A model generated the notes under the pieces. The model saw only the letters and a program-made list of their open reading frames with translations, did no database searches and was not told where the DNA came from. The position numbers and the translations under genes are program-made. From an uncultured Bacteroidota bacterium (lineage in GTDB: Bacteria; Bacteroidota; Bacteroidia; Chitinophagales; Chitinophagaceae), in assembly GCA_903906365.1 (NCBI GenBank), contig CAIVKC010000038.1:89540-153539 (forward strand): a stretch of DNA of 64,000 nucleotides, given 5' to 3'. Positions within the stretch are counted from its first letter, which is position 1, and the number at the start of each line of letters is the position of its first letter. This document shows positions 45,194-54,435 of the stretch, in pieces.

Positions 45194-46381
45194 TTATTCC
45201 ACCACAAAAGTTGTTACCTGGTTTTGACGGGTCTGCTCATCCAGGGCCCGTATAAAATACACGCCGGCCGCCAGTTTCTGCTTAAAAGTAATGAAGGCCC
45301 GGCTTGCGCCCGCAACGTAATTACGCTGTACCAGGGCCCCATGGGCTGCATAAATTTCCACCTGCCAGTTGGAACGGTGTCCCCCGAATAACAGGTTGAT
45401 GAACTGGCTGGAGGGATTGGGGTAGACCGACAGGGTTGCTGCGGTCCCCTCACCGAGTTCCACCATCCTGATTTCCGAATAATGCACTGTCCCCTGTCGG
45501 CTGGTCTCCCGGAGCCTGAAATAAATATTGCCGTGGTCTGAACCCTCCAAACCATACTGGTACTGGTAATGGCCCGTCTGGTCAGCGCCCACCTCGGCAT
45601 TTTCGGTGGCGACCTCATGAAAGAGATTTCCATCAGCACTTTCCTCCACCTGGTAGCTGTTGCCGGTCTGTTCGTTGACCGTTTGCCAGAGAAGTTGCAC
45701 GGTGCCGGCATTTTCCCGGGTGGCCGAAAAATCGGTGAGGCTAGAGGCCAGTATGGAGGTATTGCAATAATAATAGGTCATCGTAAAATGCATGGTATCG
45801 CTCACATTATCGGAAAGGCTGTAGTTGGTGCCCCCGCTGACGGTGGAAATCGTGGAAGGGTTGCAATAGAAAATGGAATAGCCCAGTCCGATAAAACCTG
45901 CCACCGAACCAACAATGGAATCATGTATGGGATAGGCACTCAGCAGGGCGGTGGTGGGCTGGCTGGTATAATCGGGTCCCGAACCCGGGGTGCCGTCGGA
46001 AGCCGCCAGGCTGAAAGGCCCGAAGCTGCTGGTCTGGGCATGGGTAATGGGGGAAACAAAAGCGCTGTTGGATATGGAATCCCTGCGTTCCACGCTGAGT
46101 CCGTAGCTGGTGGGCACCCCTGCCTGGTTTTCCAGTTGAAAAGCATAATTGACGGAAATATGCACCTTGATGTCTACTGCCACCAGGGTCCCCAGGGTCG
46201 GGTTGAACTGCGGAAAGGCGAAGCCCCAGGAATTGTTACCGGTTCCGCCCAGCACGGTCTGGAAGGTTTCGGTGTTCAGGGTGGAGGTGCACTGCCCAAA
46301 GGAGGGAGCAGGCATCTGTGACAGAATTATATAGAGGATTAACAGCCGGAGGCCATTAAAACCTGGTTTTAGGGGATTCAT
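45194..46381 (-). CDS. T9SS-exported protein with a choice-of-anchor-like domain
   Basis: 395 aa with a signal peptide (LLILYIILSQMPAPSFGQ). Residues ~30-215 resemble choice-of-anchor E-type beta domains (NSWGFAFPQFNPTLGTLVAV, VHISVNYAFQLENQAG). A second domain about 215-305 (VQLLWQTVNEQTGNSYQVEE) is the usual pre-sorting module. The last ~80 residues are a T9SS type A domain (LSVYPNPSSQFINLLFG). Surface or secreted; function unknown. Confidence 0.8.
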   Translation of the reverse strand: MNPLKPGFNGLRLLILYIILSQMPAPSFGQCTSTLNTETFQTVLGGTGNNSWGFAFPQFNPTLGTLVAVDIKVHISVNYAFQLENQAGVPTSYGLSVERRDSISNSAFVSPITHAQTSSFGPFSLAASDGTPGSGPDYTSQPTTALLSAYPIHDSIVGSVAGFIGLGYSIFYCNPSTISTVSGGTNYSLSDNVSDTMHFTMTYYYCNTSILASSLTDFSATRENAGTVQLLWQTVNEQTGNSYQVEESADGNLFHEVATENAEVGADQTGHYQYQYGLEGSDHGNIYFRLRETSRQGTVHYSEIRMVELGEGTAATLSVYPNPSSQFINLLFGGHRSNWQVEIYAAHGALVQRNYVAGASRAFITFKQKLAAGVYFIRALDEQTRQNQVTTFVVE

Positions 46382-46590
46382 ACGTTTTTGGTCTAGATAT
46401 TGGATTTCTCTATTAACTCTAAAACATTTGGTATTAGTATACGTTTTCCCTCAAATGCAGTAATTATTTAATACTATAGGGAAATACCTGTATAGCAGCC
46501 CGGACCTTATTACCTAAATCGGGTCCCCAAAGCCATCCCATAGCCAATCGATGGGGCCCGGTTTCCCTTTTTCAAGGGCAATCAGGGCTA

Positions 46591-46629
46591 ATAAAACAAA
46601 GAGGCAGTCCTTGTTAAAGGGACCGCCTC
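46591..46629 (-). terminator. Terminator of giant T9SS gene 1
   Basis: GAGGC(G/A)GTCC arms pair as GAGGC-GGTCC / GGAC-GCCTC around a short loop, followed on the minus strand by TTTGTTTTAT. It lies ~55 bp past the stop codon. Confidence 0.7.
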
Positions 46630-46636
46630 TCTATCA

Positions 46637-46660
46637 GGCATTCATACAATATTAAACAAA
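46637..46660 (-). repeat. 3'-UTR repeat shared by the giant T9SS genes
   Basis: A 24-base segment, beginning GGCATTCATACAATATTA on the plus strand, between stop codon and terminator. It is identical at 63604-63627 and partly conserved at 54404-54419. Confidence 0.8.
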
Positions 46661-46683
46661 GACTTTTTTATTCGTTTGCTGCC

Positions 46684-49600
46684 TTAGCGCATGATCACCA
46701 CCTTGCTGGTTTGCTGTGTGCCATCAGCCCCCATGACCTGAAGCAGGTAACTGCCTTGGGCATAGTTATGCACATCCAGGGTAATGGTCGTGCTGGTTCC
46801 GGCTTTCACCTGGCTTACCTGCATCACCTGTCCCAGCTGGTTGACCAGTCTGATATTGAGGTCTACGGTGGCTCCGCTGACCGTTATATTGACAAAGTCC
46901 CTGGCAGGTACCGGGTACACACTGACCCCTTTGACCTGCAGTATCCGCACCACCCTGATCCGGGTCAGGCCGGAGATATTGTCCAGGTTCACCATCCGGA
47001 TCCTGTAGTAGTTGGCCCCGCTGAGCGGCGCCTGGTCGGTGAAGACATAATCGGTCGGTACCGCTGAGTTGCCCCTGGCATTGACCTTTCCGATGGAGGA
47101 CCAGTGCTGTCCGTCCGCGCTGCGCTCGACCTCAAAATGGCTCATGCCCACTTCCTGCTGGGTAGTCCAGGACAGGCCAACGGTCTTATCGGGGTTGAGA
47201 ACGGCCTCGAAATTGACCAGCAGCACCGGAAGCGGGTTATCAATGGTGCCCGAACCCAATGCGAAGGGACTGAAGCTGCTTACATTGGTCAGTGTAACGG
47301 AACCCAGCAGGTCGGTACCGGTTGCCGTGGAATTGCCACCCAAATAACCCTGGAAGCCGCCGAATTTATCCCAGTATAAATTAGTAGAGTCATAATGGGC
47401 CAGACCGATATCGGAGAGGTTATTGACATAATGGCTGGGATCACCCGGAGTTTGTCCCAGGCAAAGATTATTACTGTTCCAGTATCCGGTCACGCTAACG
47501 GTGGGTGTTCCGGAGACCAACTTCAGTGTCCAGTAATCGCAACGGCTGACATGATCCAGGAATAGTGACGCGTTGGGCAATGGGTTGTAATACGTAAACA
47601 GGAGGCCGGCACTTTCGTGGCGGTATTCAGCTCTGAACACATCGGTAGAGGAGCCGGAACTGGAGGAGATGCCGATGGGCACAGCTCCCGTACCGGCAGC
47701 AGTAACACCAACCGGAAAAATAAAATCGGTATTGCCCACTTTTTGCAAAGGTCCGTTTATGTAAGGGCTGTTAGCCTGTGGCACCCCTGACAGGGCGTTG
47801 GCAACAGTGACACTGGACCCTGCATTCATGGTGAGCAGGAAACTGTTGGAGGTATTGATGACACCGGCTGCCAGGTTCAGGTTGTCATTGACAAAAGTCC
47901 CTGCAGCACTAATAATGGAAATACCCGTAGCGTTGCTGTTCTCCAGATCATAGAAACTTGCACTATGGGTGCCTCCGATGGTCTGCAGGCTGGTACCGCT
48001 GAAGTTCACCAGGCCATTGTTGTGGGTAAAAACACCTCCATTGAAAAGCCAGTTTCCGGTTACACTCATCAAAGTCGACGGAGCCTGCAGCGTTCCGGAA
48101 CTGATGGTAACATTAGTGGTATTCACATTCCCGGTGGAACCTGTGAAGTTGCCACCTGAAACGGTCAGGCCTCCGTTAAAGTTCTGTGTATTGGTACTGG
48201 CCAGGTAATTGCCGCCATTAACTGTTGCCAGGCCGGTTACCGTATGGATTTGGGTATTGGCATCGAAATTTCCCGAACCTGCTGCATTGGTAAAGGTACC
48301 TCCGGTAACCAGGGAATTGGTAAATATCAGGGCTGTGCCTGCCCCAGAGTGATTGATGTTATAAAATGAGCTATTGGGCACGCCCCCCGTATTAATGGTC
48401 TGTGTTCCGGAACCCAGGGTGAAGCTTACCGTATTGGTTCCTGGATCAAAGAGTCCTCCTGACTGCAGCCAGTTGCCCTGCACATTAAATGGTCCGGAAG
48501 GGGCCGTGAGGGTGCCACTGGAGAGCGTAACATTGCCCGAATTGACCGTACCGGTTGAACCGGTAAATATCCCGCCGGAAACCAGCAGGCCGCCATTGAA
48601 AGACTGTGTGTTGGTGCTGGCCAGATAGGTCCCGCCGCTAATGGTGGAAACTAATGATACGGTATGGGCAAGTGCGTTTGCATCAAAGGTACCCGCACTG
48701 TTGGTAAAGTTGCCCGTGGTGGCAAGGGGGTTAACTGCCAGCTGCAGGGTATAATTGTTATTATGAACCACATTGTAAAATGAACTGCCACCTGAATTCA
48801 GGGACTGGGTCGAAGTTTCCACCTGGGTGGTAGTCGCGCCGGTACTTCCGTTGAAAGTCACAGTGCTATTGTGAGGCACAAAGGAACCGCCTGTGTTGGT
48901 CCAGCTGCCTCCCAATGTGATGCCATAACCGGAGCCACTCGTATTGAGGCTTCCTGCTAGGATACTCAGGTTTCCATAGGCAGAAAGGGCTCCGTTCAGG
49001 GTTTTTGCAGAATTACCCGAGAAGGCAATATTATAATAGGCCGGGCTGGAGGATACGGTTTGGGCGACGCCCGCAGCATATTGAACGGTAGTGCCTGATC
49101 CAATATTTACAGTAGTAAATGCCGGGAAACTAGTAGCCGAACTGGAGCTTCCCAACACCAGTTTGCTGGCATTTGAAAATACCGTATTCACATAAGGCAC
49201 ATCCCCCAGATTTAAGACAGCGGGGGAAATCGAACTGATCTGGAAGCCGCCGTCGTTTAAACTACTGCTTGGTACGGCTGTGATGGTGGTTGCGCTGGAG
49301 GGCGAGTACCCAATATTCAGTGAGCCGGTAATGGTCGTTAATTGTTGCATGGTAACACCTGCCGCATTTTCAATATATAAATTGGCAATCTTCGGATTAG
49401 AGCTGGTTGCAAATACCCCTGAATGCTGGGCAACAGTTCCTTTGTAAACATAGGTCGCTCCGCTGTTGAAAACCCTATAAGAAGTCTGTATATTACCCGT
49501 TGTACCCGTCTGGCGGGTCGCTGAACTGGTAAGGCACTGAATTCCATTGGGGTCGCCGATCTCCAGGATTCCTCCGGCATTGAGGTTGAGATAAGAACTG

Positions 49601-52600
49601 CGAGCCGTTGAATTGATATCCTTTATAAAATAGGTGCCGCAATCCAGTGTAGCCCCGGAATTAATTGTCAACGGCATATTAACTGTAATAAATCCTCCAA
49701 AAAAGGATCCTCCTTCCAGATTGACATTGCCATTTAGCACCACATAAGAAGGTGAATTGATATTTATATTTACATCCTGAATGGCATTGGCACTGAAGTT
49801 CTGTACTGTGCCTGTTCCTGCAAAATTCAATGTCCCGTTTCCAGTGACGGTGGAGGATAGCAGGCCGGGATTATTTGCACTCCCTCCGGTCTGGATGAAG
49901 TTGCCTGTCAGATTAACGACAGCAGGAAAGTTTCCATTTTCTGCCAGATCAACCTGGGCTGATCCTGATATTGCCATATTATTGATGGTATGTGTATAGA
50001 GAATGGATGCGTCCATTGCAAAATAACCGCTTGATACCGTAAATGTGCCATTGATGGTAGCCCCGCTGCTGAAGTTGGCAGGGTTACCTGAATTGGCAGA
50101 ACCAGAATAAGTCACATTATTATAAGCAGGAAATATAGCGGGGATGGTTATGGCTCCTCCTGTAAAATTGACTGTATTTCCAGTAGTTACATAGATCCCG
50201 GCATTGCCATCTGTGAAATTATCAGCAATATTAATAGTGCCAGGGGCAAGGATTGTAGAATTGCCGGAATTTGAATTGGAAACCGCCAGATCATAGAAAC
50301 TGAAAGTGGAAACCGCCGGAACCGTCTGGTTGGTCCCATTAAAATTGATGAGGCTGCCTGTAATGGTATAGTTGTTGGTACCAGGCGTAAATACCCCAGA
50401 AACGCCGATGGTTCCGCTGGAGGACAAGGTCCTTGCGCCGGTGCTGCTACTGGTGAGGTTGCCATAGTTCAAGGCAGGAATTGTTTGTGGTCCGGTAGAG
50501 GCAAAGTTTACCGTACTGGTCGGATCCAGGCTTCCGGCCACAATACCATTGAGTGATCCGGTGGTACTTAGGTACAGAGTGGAATTGGCCAGGATATTAA
50601 CCGTTGCATTGAGTACATAATTACTGCCCACTGTCAATGTAGGGGTATTGGCAGACCCGTCCCCGATATTGATGGCTGATCCAGATCCGCTGACCGTCCA
50701 ATTCCCACCCAGGGAAGGATTTGCCTGATTGATGACATTGAAGGTCACACCAGCCGCAGTGAAATTGGCAGGATGGGAACCTGTTGAATTGGTATTACTC
50801 CACCAGGAACTCAGCAGATCGGCTGTGCCTGAACTGCCCAGGTACCAGCTGGCAATGGCCGTAGTAGCATTACCGAAGACAAAACCACCCGAATAGATGG
50901 GAGTTGTACCACAACTGGTATTGCTATAGGAATATACAAAGACGTAATAGGTAGTGGCTGAGGTGAGACCATTAATCGTAAAGTTGCCAGCACTCAGGGT
51001 ATTAAGGGCTGAATAAGTGACTCCGCCAATTACGTATGGACTGCCTGCCGCATTGTACACTGTGCCGTCCACAGGCGTTGGAATGGTATTGGAAGTGCTA
51101 TACAATATGACATACCCGGTAGGTGCTGGTGATGCTGCCGTTATTGAACCGGTGATTGAAGTGGTGGTGGTTGCAGTTGGCAGGGTCAAGCCTCCCGGCT
51201 GATTAGGAGTTAGTACGGTACAGGTAGTAAGGGCCCCCGCCGTTAAATAGTTATAAGTGCCATTATTGGTGCCGTCCCAGGTATAAGGCACCAGCAGGAA
51301 ATTATAGGTAGCCCCATTATTGAGCCCATTTAAAGTATAGGTTAGCGTAGCCCCGCTGGTAATGTTCACCAAGGTGGTTCCCACACCTCCGGCAGGAGCT
51401 GTCCCATTAGCAGAACTCAAGGTCGGTGTACCCGTTGAATAAAGCAGGAGATATCCGTTTCCTGTCGCTCCGCTGGCTGGGTAAGTAGCCGAATTCCAAT
51501 TGAGTACTGCCGAGCTGTTTCCAGGAGTAGCTGTAAAAGAAGTGGGCTGGGCAGAAACAGGGCTGGATAGGGTGTAAAAAGTGAGGTTATTACCATAGCC
51601 AGTGCCCGCACTATTGATGACGTAGGCCCGAATATTATACAGAGTCTGCGGGCTCAGTCCAGTCACCGAACTACTATAAGTACCCGTGCCGGTCCCGTCA
51701 CTGGTTGAGTTTGCACTGGGTACTGTCGGGTTGGCGCTCAGGCCCCAGACCACCCCTTTGGCTGTGATGGAAGCCCCGTTGGATGAGAGTCCACTGCCAC
51801 CGCTTGTGGCTGAAGAACTGGTAATGGCTGTGATAGGCCTGGTGGTAACGGAGGGAATCCCGGCAGGTATCGCTGTAGCGGTTAGAGCGCCTACAGTTAA
51901 ATAATTATAAGTACCTGCGTTGGTACCATCCCATGTATAGGGTATCAGGAGGAAATTATACAAAGTTCCATTGGTGAGCGAACTGATGGTGGTTGTCAGG
52001 GTGGCACCGCTGGTAATATTTACCATGGTAGTTCCTGTACCTCCGGAGGGGGCGCTTCCATTAACTGAAGTCAACGTCGGTGTGCCTGTTGAATACAGCA
52101 CGAGGTAGCCCGTACCCGTTGCCCCGCTGACCGGATAAGTGGCCGCATTCCAGTTCAGTACCGCAGAAAGGTTAGCTGGTGTGGCAATAAAGGAAGTAGG
52201 CTGGGAAATAACAGGGCTGGACAGGGTAAAAAATGTCAGATTAGAGCCGTAACCCGTACCTGCACTGTTGGTGGCATAAGCGCGCAGGTTGTACTGCGTC
52301 TGAGGGCTGAGTCCTGTTATAGAGCTGGTATAGTTGGCAGTACCCGTTCCGTCATTGGTGGAATTGGCGCTGGGTATGGTCGGGTTGGCACTCAGTCCCC
52401 AGACAACCCCTTTTGCCGTTATGGAAGAACCGTTGGCAGCCAGGCTGCTGCCACCGCTGGAAGCGGTAGTGCTGGTGATGGATATGATGGGTGAGGTGGT
52501 AACCGACGGCAATGCAACAGGGGTTGCGGAGGCAGTGAGATCCCCGCTGGTAAGATAATTGTAGGTAGCGGCGTTTACTCCGTTCCATGTATAGGGTATC

Positions 52601-53790
52601 AACAGGAAATTATATAAGGTACCATTGGTGAGAGAACTGACGGTGGTGGTCAGGGTGGCTCCATTGGTTATATTCACTATGGTGGTTCCTGCACCCCCGG
52701 AGGGTGCATTGCCATTAGCGGAAGTCAATGTTGGTGTGCCTGTTGAATACAGCACAAGGTAGCCCGTACCGGTAGCTCCAGTGCCGGGATAGGTCGCTGC
52801 ATTCCAGTTTAGTACTACTGATGCACTGGCCGGTGTGGCTGTAAAGGAGGTTGGTTGGGCCGTAACCGGATTGGAAAGGGTATAAAAATTGAGGTCAGAC
52901 CCATATCCGGTACCGGAACCATTGGTTGCATAGGCCCTGACGTTATAGAGTGTTTGGGGACTCAAACCCGACAGGGTACTGGTATAATTGGCTGTTCCGG
53001 ATCCGTCATTGGTAGAATTGGCGCTAGGGACCGTCGGATTCACACTAAGTCCCCAGACAACTCCTTTTGCTGTTATGGAGGAAGCCCCCTGGGACAGGGT
53101 ATTTCCCCCGCTGAGGGCGGAAGTATTGGTAATAGCGGTTATAGTATTGGTTGAAACAGAGGGAATCCCAGAATAACTCAGTGAAATATCATCCAGCGCA
53201 GCCATTGCATAGGGGAAACCAAAATCACTGATAAAGGTAAAGACAAGACGTACGGTAGTTCCCGCCAGTGAATTGGGAAGGGTAACCGTTTGGAGGGAAA
53301 AAGTATTAAAGGTATTAGAGGTGTTGGAATAAACATTGGTATACCCGGTTGTTGGAATGGTATTGCCCACTGGTGTTCGGGCAGTTGTGGTGGTATACAC
53401 ATTTAAAAAATCACCATTAGGATCGGTATTTTGGAAAATAAGATAGAATCCAAGGCTAATGTTGGTAGCGCCGGCGGGTATGGCAATGTCCCGGTAAAAA
53501 TGATCTACAGTATTCCCCGAGCCCCCTGAAAAGTTACTCGAATTTGTTCCGGTGAAAGCGGCCTTGGTCCCGGAATTAGAGCCCGCGGCTGTACCCACAT
53601 ACCAGTTGGGTGAGTTTCCGTTTACTACGGTCCAACCATTGGCTGAAAAAGTAGAGGTGGCATTCTCAAATCCCCCATCGCTGGCGCTGATCAATTGTAC
53701 CTGCCCAAAACCTGCCGTACATAAACCAAACAGGCAGTACAAAGTCATAGCTACGGGCACCTTCCTGAATAAGTGTAAAATTGTTTTCAT
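46684..53790 (-). CDS. Giant T9SS-exported surface protein 1 (2368 aa)
   Basis: Starts MKTILHLFRKVPVAMTLYCL, a signal peptide. Residues ~35-205 form a carbohydrate-binding or jellyroll-like domain (FENATSTFSANGWTVVNG, HFYRDIAIPAGATNISLGF). Three tandem units of ~218 aa (about 208-860) each combine a SITAKGVVWGLSANPT module and a FN3-like SAVLNWNAATYP module. Then a single FN3-like unit and a long region (~1000-2170) of beta-helix-like repeats such as GNWLQSGGLFDPGTNTVSF and FNGGLTVSGGNFTGSTG, as in hemagglutinin-type adhesins. The final ~150 aa are the sorting end (NPDKTVGLSWTTQQEVGM, then a T9SS type A domain closing in KVVIMR). Likely a long adhesin used on surfaces or polymers. Gene order and shared ends tie it to the next two genes. 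Confidence 0.85.
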   Translation of the reverse strand: MKTILHLFRKVPVAMTLYCLFGLCTAGFGQVQLISASDGGFENATSTFSANGWTVVNGNSPNWYVGTAAGSNSGTKAAFTGTNSSNFSGGSGNTVDHFYRDIAIPAGATNISLGFYLIFQNTDPNGDFLNVYTTTTARTPVGNTIPTTGYTNVYSNTSNTFNTFSLQTVTLPNSLAGTTVRLVFTFISDFGFPYAMAALDDISLSYSGIPSVSTNTITAITNTSALSGGNTLSQGASSITAKGVVWGLSVNPTVPSANSTNDGSGTANYTSTLSGLSPQTLYNVRAYATNGSGTGYGSDLNFYTLSNPVTAQPTSFTATPASASVVLNWNAATYPGTGATGTGYLVLYSTGTPTLTSANGNAPSGGAGTTIVNITNGATLTTTVSSLTNGTLYNFLLIPYTWNGVNAATYNYLTSGDLTASATPVALPSVTTSPIISITSTTASSGGSSLAANGSSITAKGVVWGLSANPTIPSANSTNDGTGTANYTSSITGLSPQTQYNLRAYATNSAGTGYGSNLTFFTLSSPVISQPTSFIATPANLSAVLNWNAATYPVSGATGTGYLVLYSTGTPTLTSVNGSAPSGGTGTTMVNITSGATLTTTISSLTNGTLYNFLLIPYTWDGTNAGTYNYLTVGALTATAIPAGIPSVTTRPITAITSSSATSGGSGLSSNGASITAKGVVWGLSANPTVPSANSTSDGTGTGTYSSSVTGLSPQTLYNIRAYVINSAGTGYGNNLTFYTLSSPVSAQPTSFTATPGNSSAVLNWNSATYPASGATGNGYLLLYSTGTPTLSSANGTAPAGGVGTTLVNITSGATLTYTLNGLNNGATYNFLLVPYTWDGTNNGTYNYLTAGALTTCTVLTPNQPGGLTLPTATTTTSITGSITAASPAPTGYVILYSTSNTIPTPVDGTVYNAAGSPYVIGGVTYSALNTLSAGNFTINGLTSATTYYVFVYSYSNTSCGTTPIYSGGFVFGNATTAIASWYLGSSGTADLLSSWWSNTNSTGSHPANFTAAGVTFNVINQANPSLGGNWTVSGSGSAINIGDGSANTPTLTVGSNYVLNATVNILANSTLYLSTTGSLNGIVAGSLDPTSTVNFASTGPQTIPALNYGNLTSSSTGARTLSSSGTIGVSGVFTPGTNNYTITGSLINFNGTNQTVPAVSTFSFYDLAVSNSNSGNSTILAPGTINIADNFTDGNAGIYVTTGNTVNFTGGAITIPAIFPAYNNVTYSGSANSGNPANFSSGATINGTFTVSSGYFAMDASILYTHTINNMAISGSAQVDLAENGNFPAVVNLTGNFIQTGGSANNPGLLSSTVTGNGTLNFAGTGTVQNFSANAIQDVNININSPSYVVLNGNVNLEGGSFFGGFITVNMPLTINSGATLDCGTYFIKDINSTARSSYLNLNAGGILEIGDPNGIQCLTSSATRQTGTTGNIQTSYRVFNSGATYVYKGTVAQHSGVFATSSNPKIANLYIENAAGVTMQQLTTITGSLNIGYSPSSATTITAVPSSSLNDGGFQISSISPAVLNLGDVPYVNTVFSNASKLVLGSSSSATSFPAFTTVNIGSGTTVQYAAGVAQTVSSSPAYYNIAFSGNSAKTLNGALSAYGNLSILAGSLNTSGSGYGITLGGSWTNTGGSFVPHNSTVTFNGSTGATTTQVETSTQSLNSGGSSFYNVVHNNNYTLQLAVNPLATTGNFTNSAGTFDANALAHTVSLVSTISGGTYLASTNTQSFNGGLLVSGGIFTGSTGTVNSGNVTLSSGTLTAPSGPFNVQGNWLQSGGLFDPGTNTVSFTLGSGTQTINTGGVPNSSFYNINHSGAGTALIFTNSLVTGGTFTNAAGSGNFDANTQIHTVTGLATVNGGNYLASTNTQNFNGGLTVSGGNFTGSTGNVNTTNVTISSGTLQAPSTLMSVTGNWLFNGGVFTHNNGLVNFSGTSLQTIGGTHSASFYDLENSNATGISIISAAGTFVNDNLNLAAGVINTSNSFLLTMNAGSSVTVANALSGVPQANSPYINGPLQKVGNTDFIFPVGVTAAGTGAVPIGISSSSGSSTDVFRAEYRHESAGLLFTYYNPLPNASLFLDHVSRCDYWTLKLVSGTPTVSVTGYWNSNNLCLGQTPGDPSHYVNNLSDIGLAHYDSTNLYWDKFGGFQGYLGGNSTATGTDLLGSVTLTNVSSFSPFALGSGTIDNPLPVLLVNFEAVLNPDKTVGLSWTTQQEVGMSHFEVERSADGQHWSSIGKVNARGNSAVPTDYVFTDQAPLSGANYYRIRMVNLDNISGLTRIRVVRILQVKGVSVYPVPARDFVNITVSGATVDLNIRLVNQLGQVMQVSQVKAGTSTTITLDVHNYAQGSYLLQVMGADGTQQTSKVVIMR
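48000..48640 (-). repeat. ~420-bp internal repeat of giant gene 1
   Basis: Coding units containing FNGGL-VSGG-FTGSTG-N followed by GNWL-GG recur with a spacing of about 420 bp (plus-strand landmarks near 48181 and 48601). Confidence 0.6.
51210..53165 (-). repeat. Three tandem ~655-bp coding repeats of giant gene 1
   Basis: The plus-strand landmarks near 51838, 52497 and 53150 recur with a period of 654-659 bp. Each encodes the same two-domain unit of ~218 aa with high but not perfect identity. Confidence 0.85.
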
Positions 53791-54364
53791 AATCATACTA
53801 TTAAAAAAAGAGAATAGAATTTCATTTTTCTTAAAAAAAGGCAATACGATCAATACTGATTTGATTTCCGCATTAGACGGAATACAGCATCAATGCCCAG
53901 CAGGTACTGACCAAAATAAATGGAGGACACGATGTTACAGGGGATATAGATTCAGGAATCTTCCGTTCAAGAGGACGGAAGGAAATGTACATCTTATGAA
54001 AAACACAAGATTACAAACCCAATACATCATTGCGTTACAGAGGTGGTAAGCAGAAACTCAAGAAAGCCGGGCTGTATGAAAGGCCATTTACATTCAAGAC
54101 AACATTTGCCAAAATAATAGGATATAGAAAACAGTGTTCAGATAGAAATACGTAGGGGTACAGATCAGGAAAGGTCATTTTTGGTTTGTCCAAAAAAGGG
54201 ATATACAACCGGGATTATTATGTCTATCCGGTAGAAAATTATAAAAATAAATTATGGGTGGGAAGATTTTAGGGAACTGTTATTGCCAATTAAGTGATAG
54301 ACTTTACATATGGATATAAGAAATATAAAAATATATTTTGTAAAATACAGAAAATCAATTCCAT
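53791..54364. other. Intergenic region between giant genes 1 and 2
   Basis: About 575 bp without a gene. It must hold the promoter and leader of gene 1 on the minus strand. One inverted repeat, CTTCCGT (53960-53966) with ACGGAAG (53975-53981), is visible. Confidence 0.4.
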
Positions 54365-54396
54365 AAAAAAAGGTGACCCTTTTTAGGGGGCCACCT
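54365..54396 (-). terminator. Terminator of giant T9SS gene 2
   Basis: AGGTGGCCCCC and its near-complement AGGTGACCC form a stem with one mismatch, followed on the minus strand by TTTTTT. ~40 bp past the stop. Confidence 0.75.
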
Positions 54397-54435
54397 CTCA
54401 GTTGGCATTCATATAATATCGAGAAATAGAAGGCT

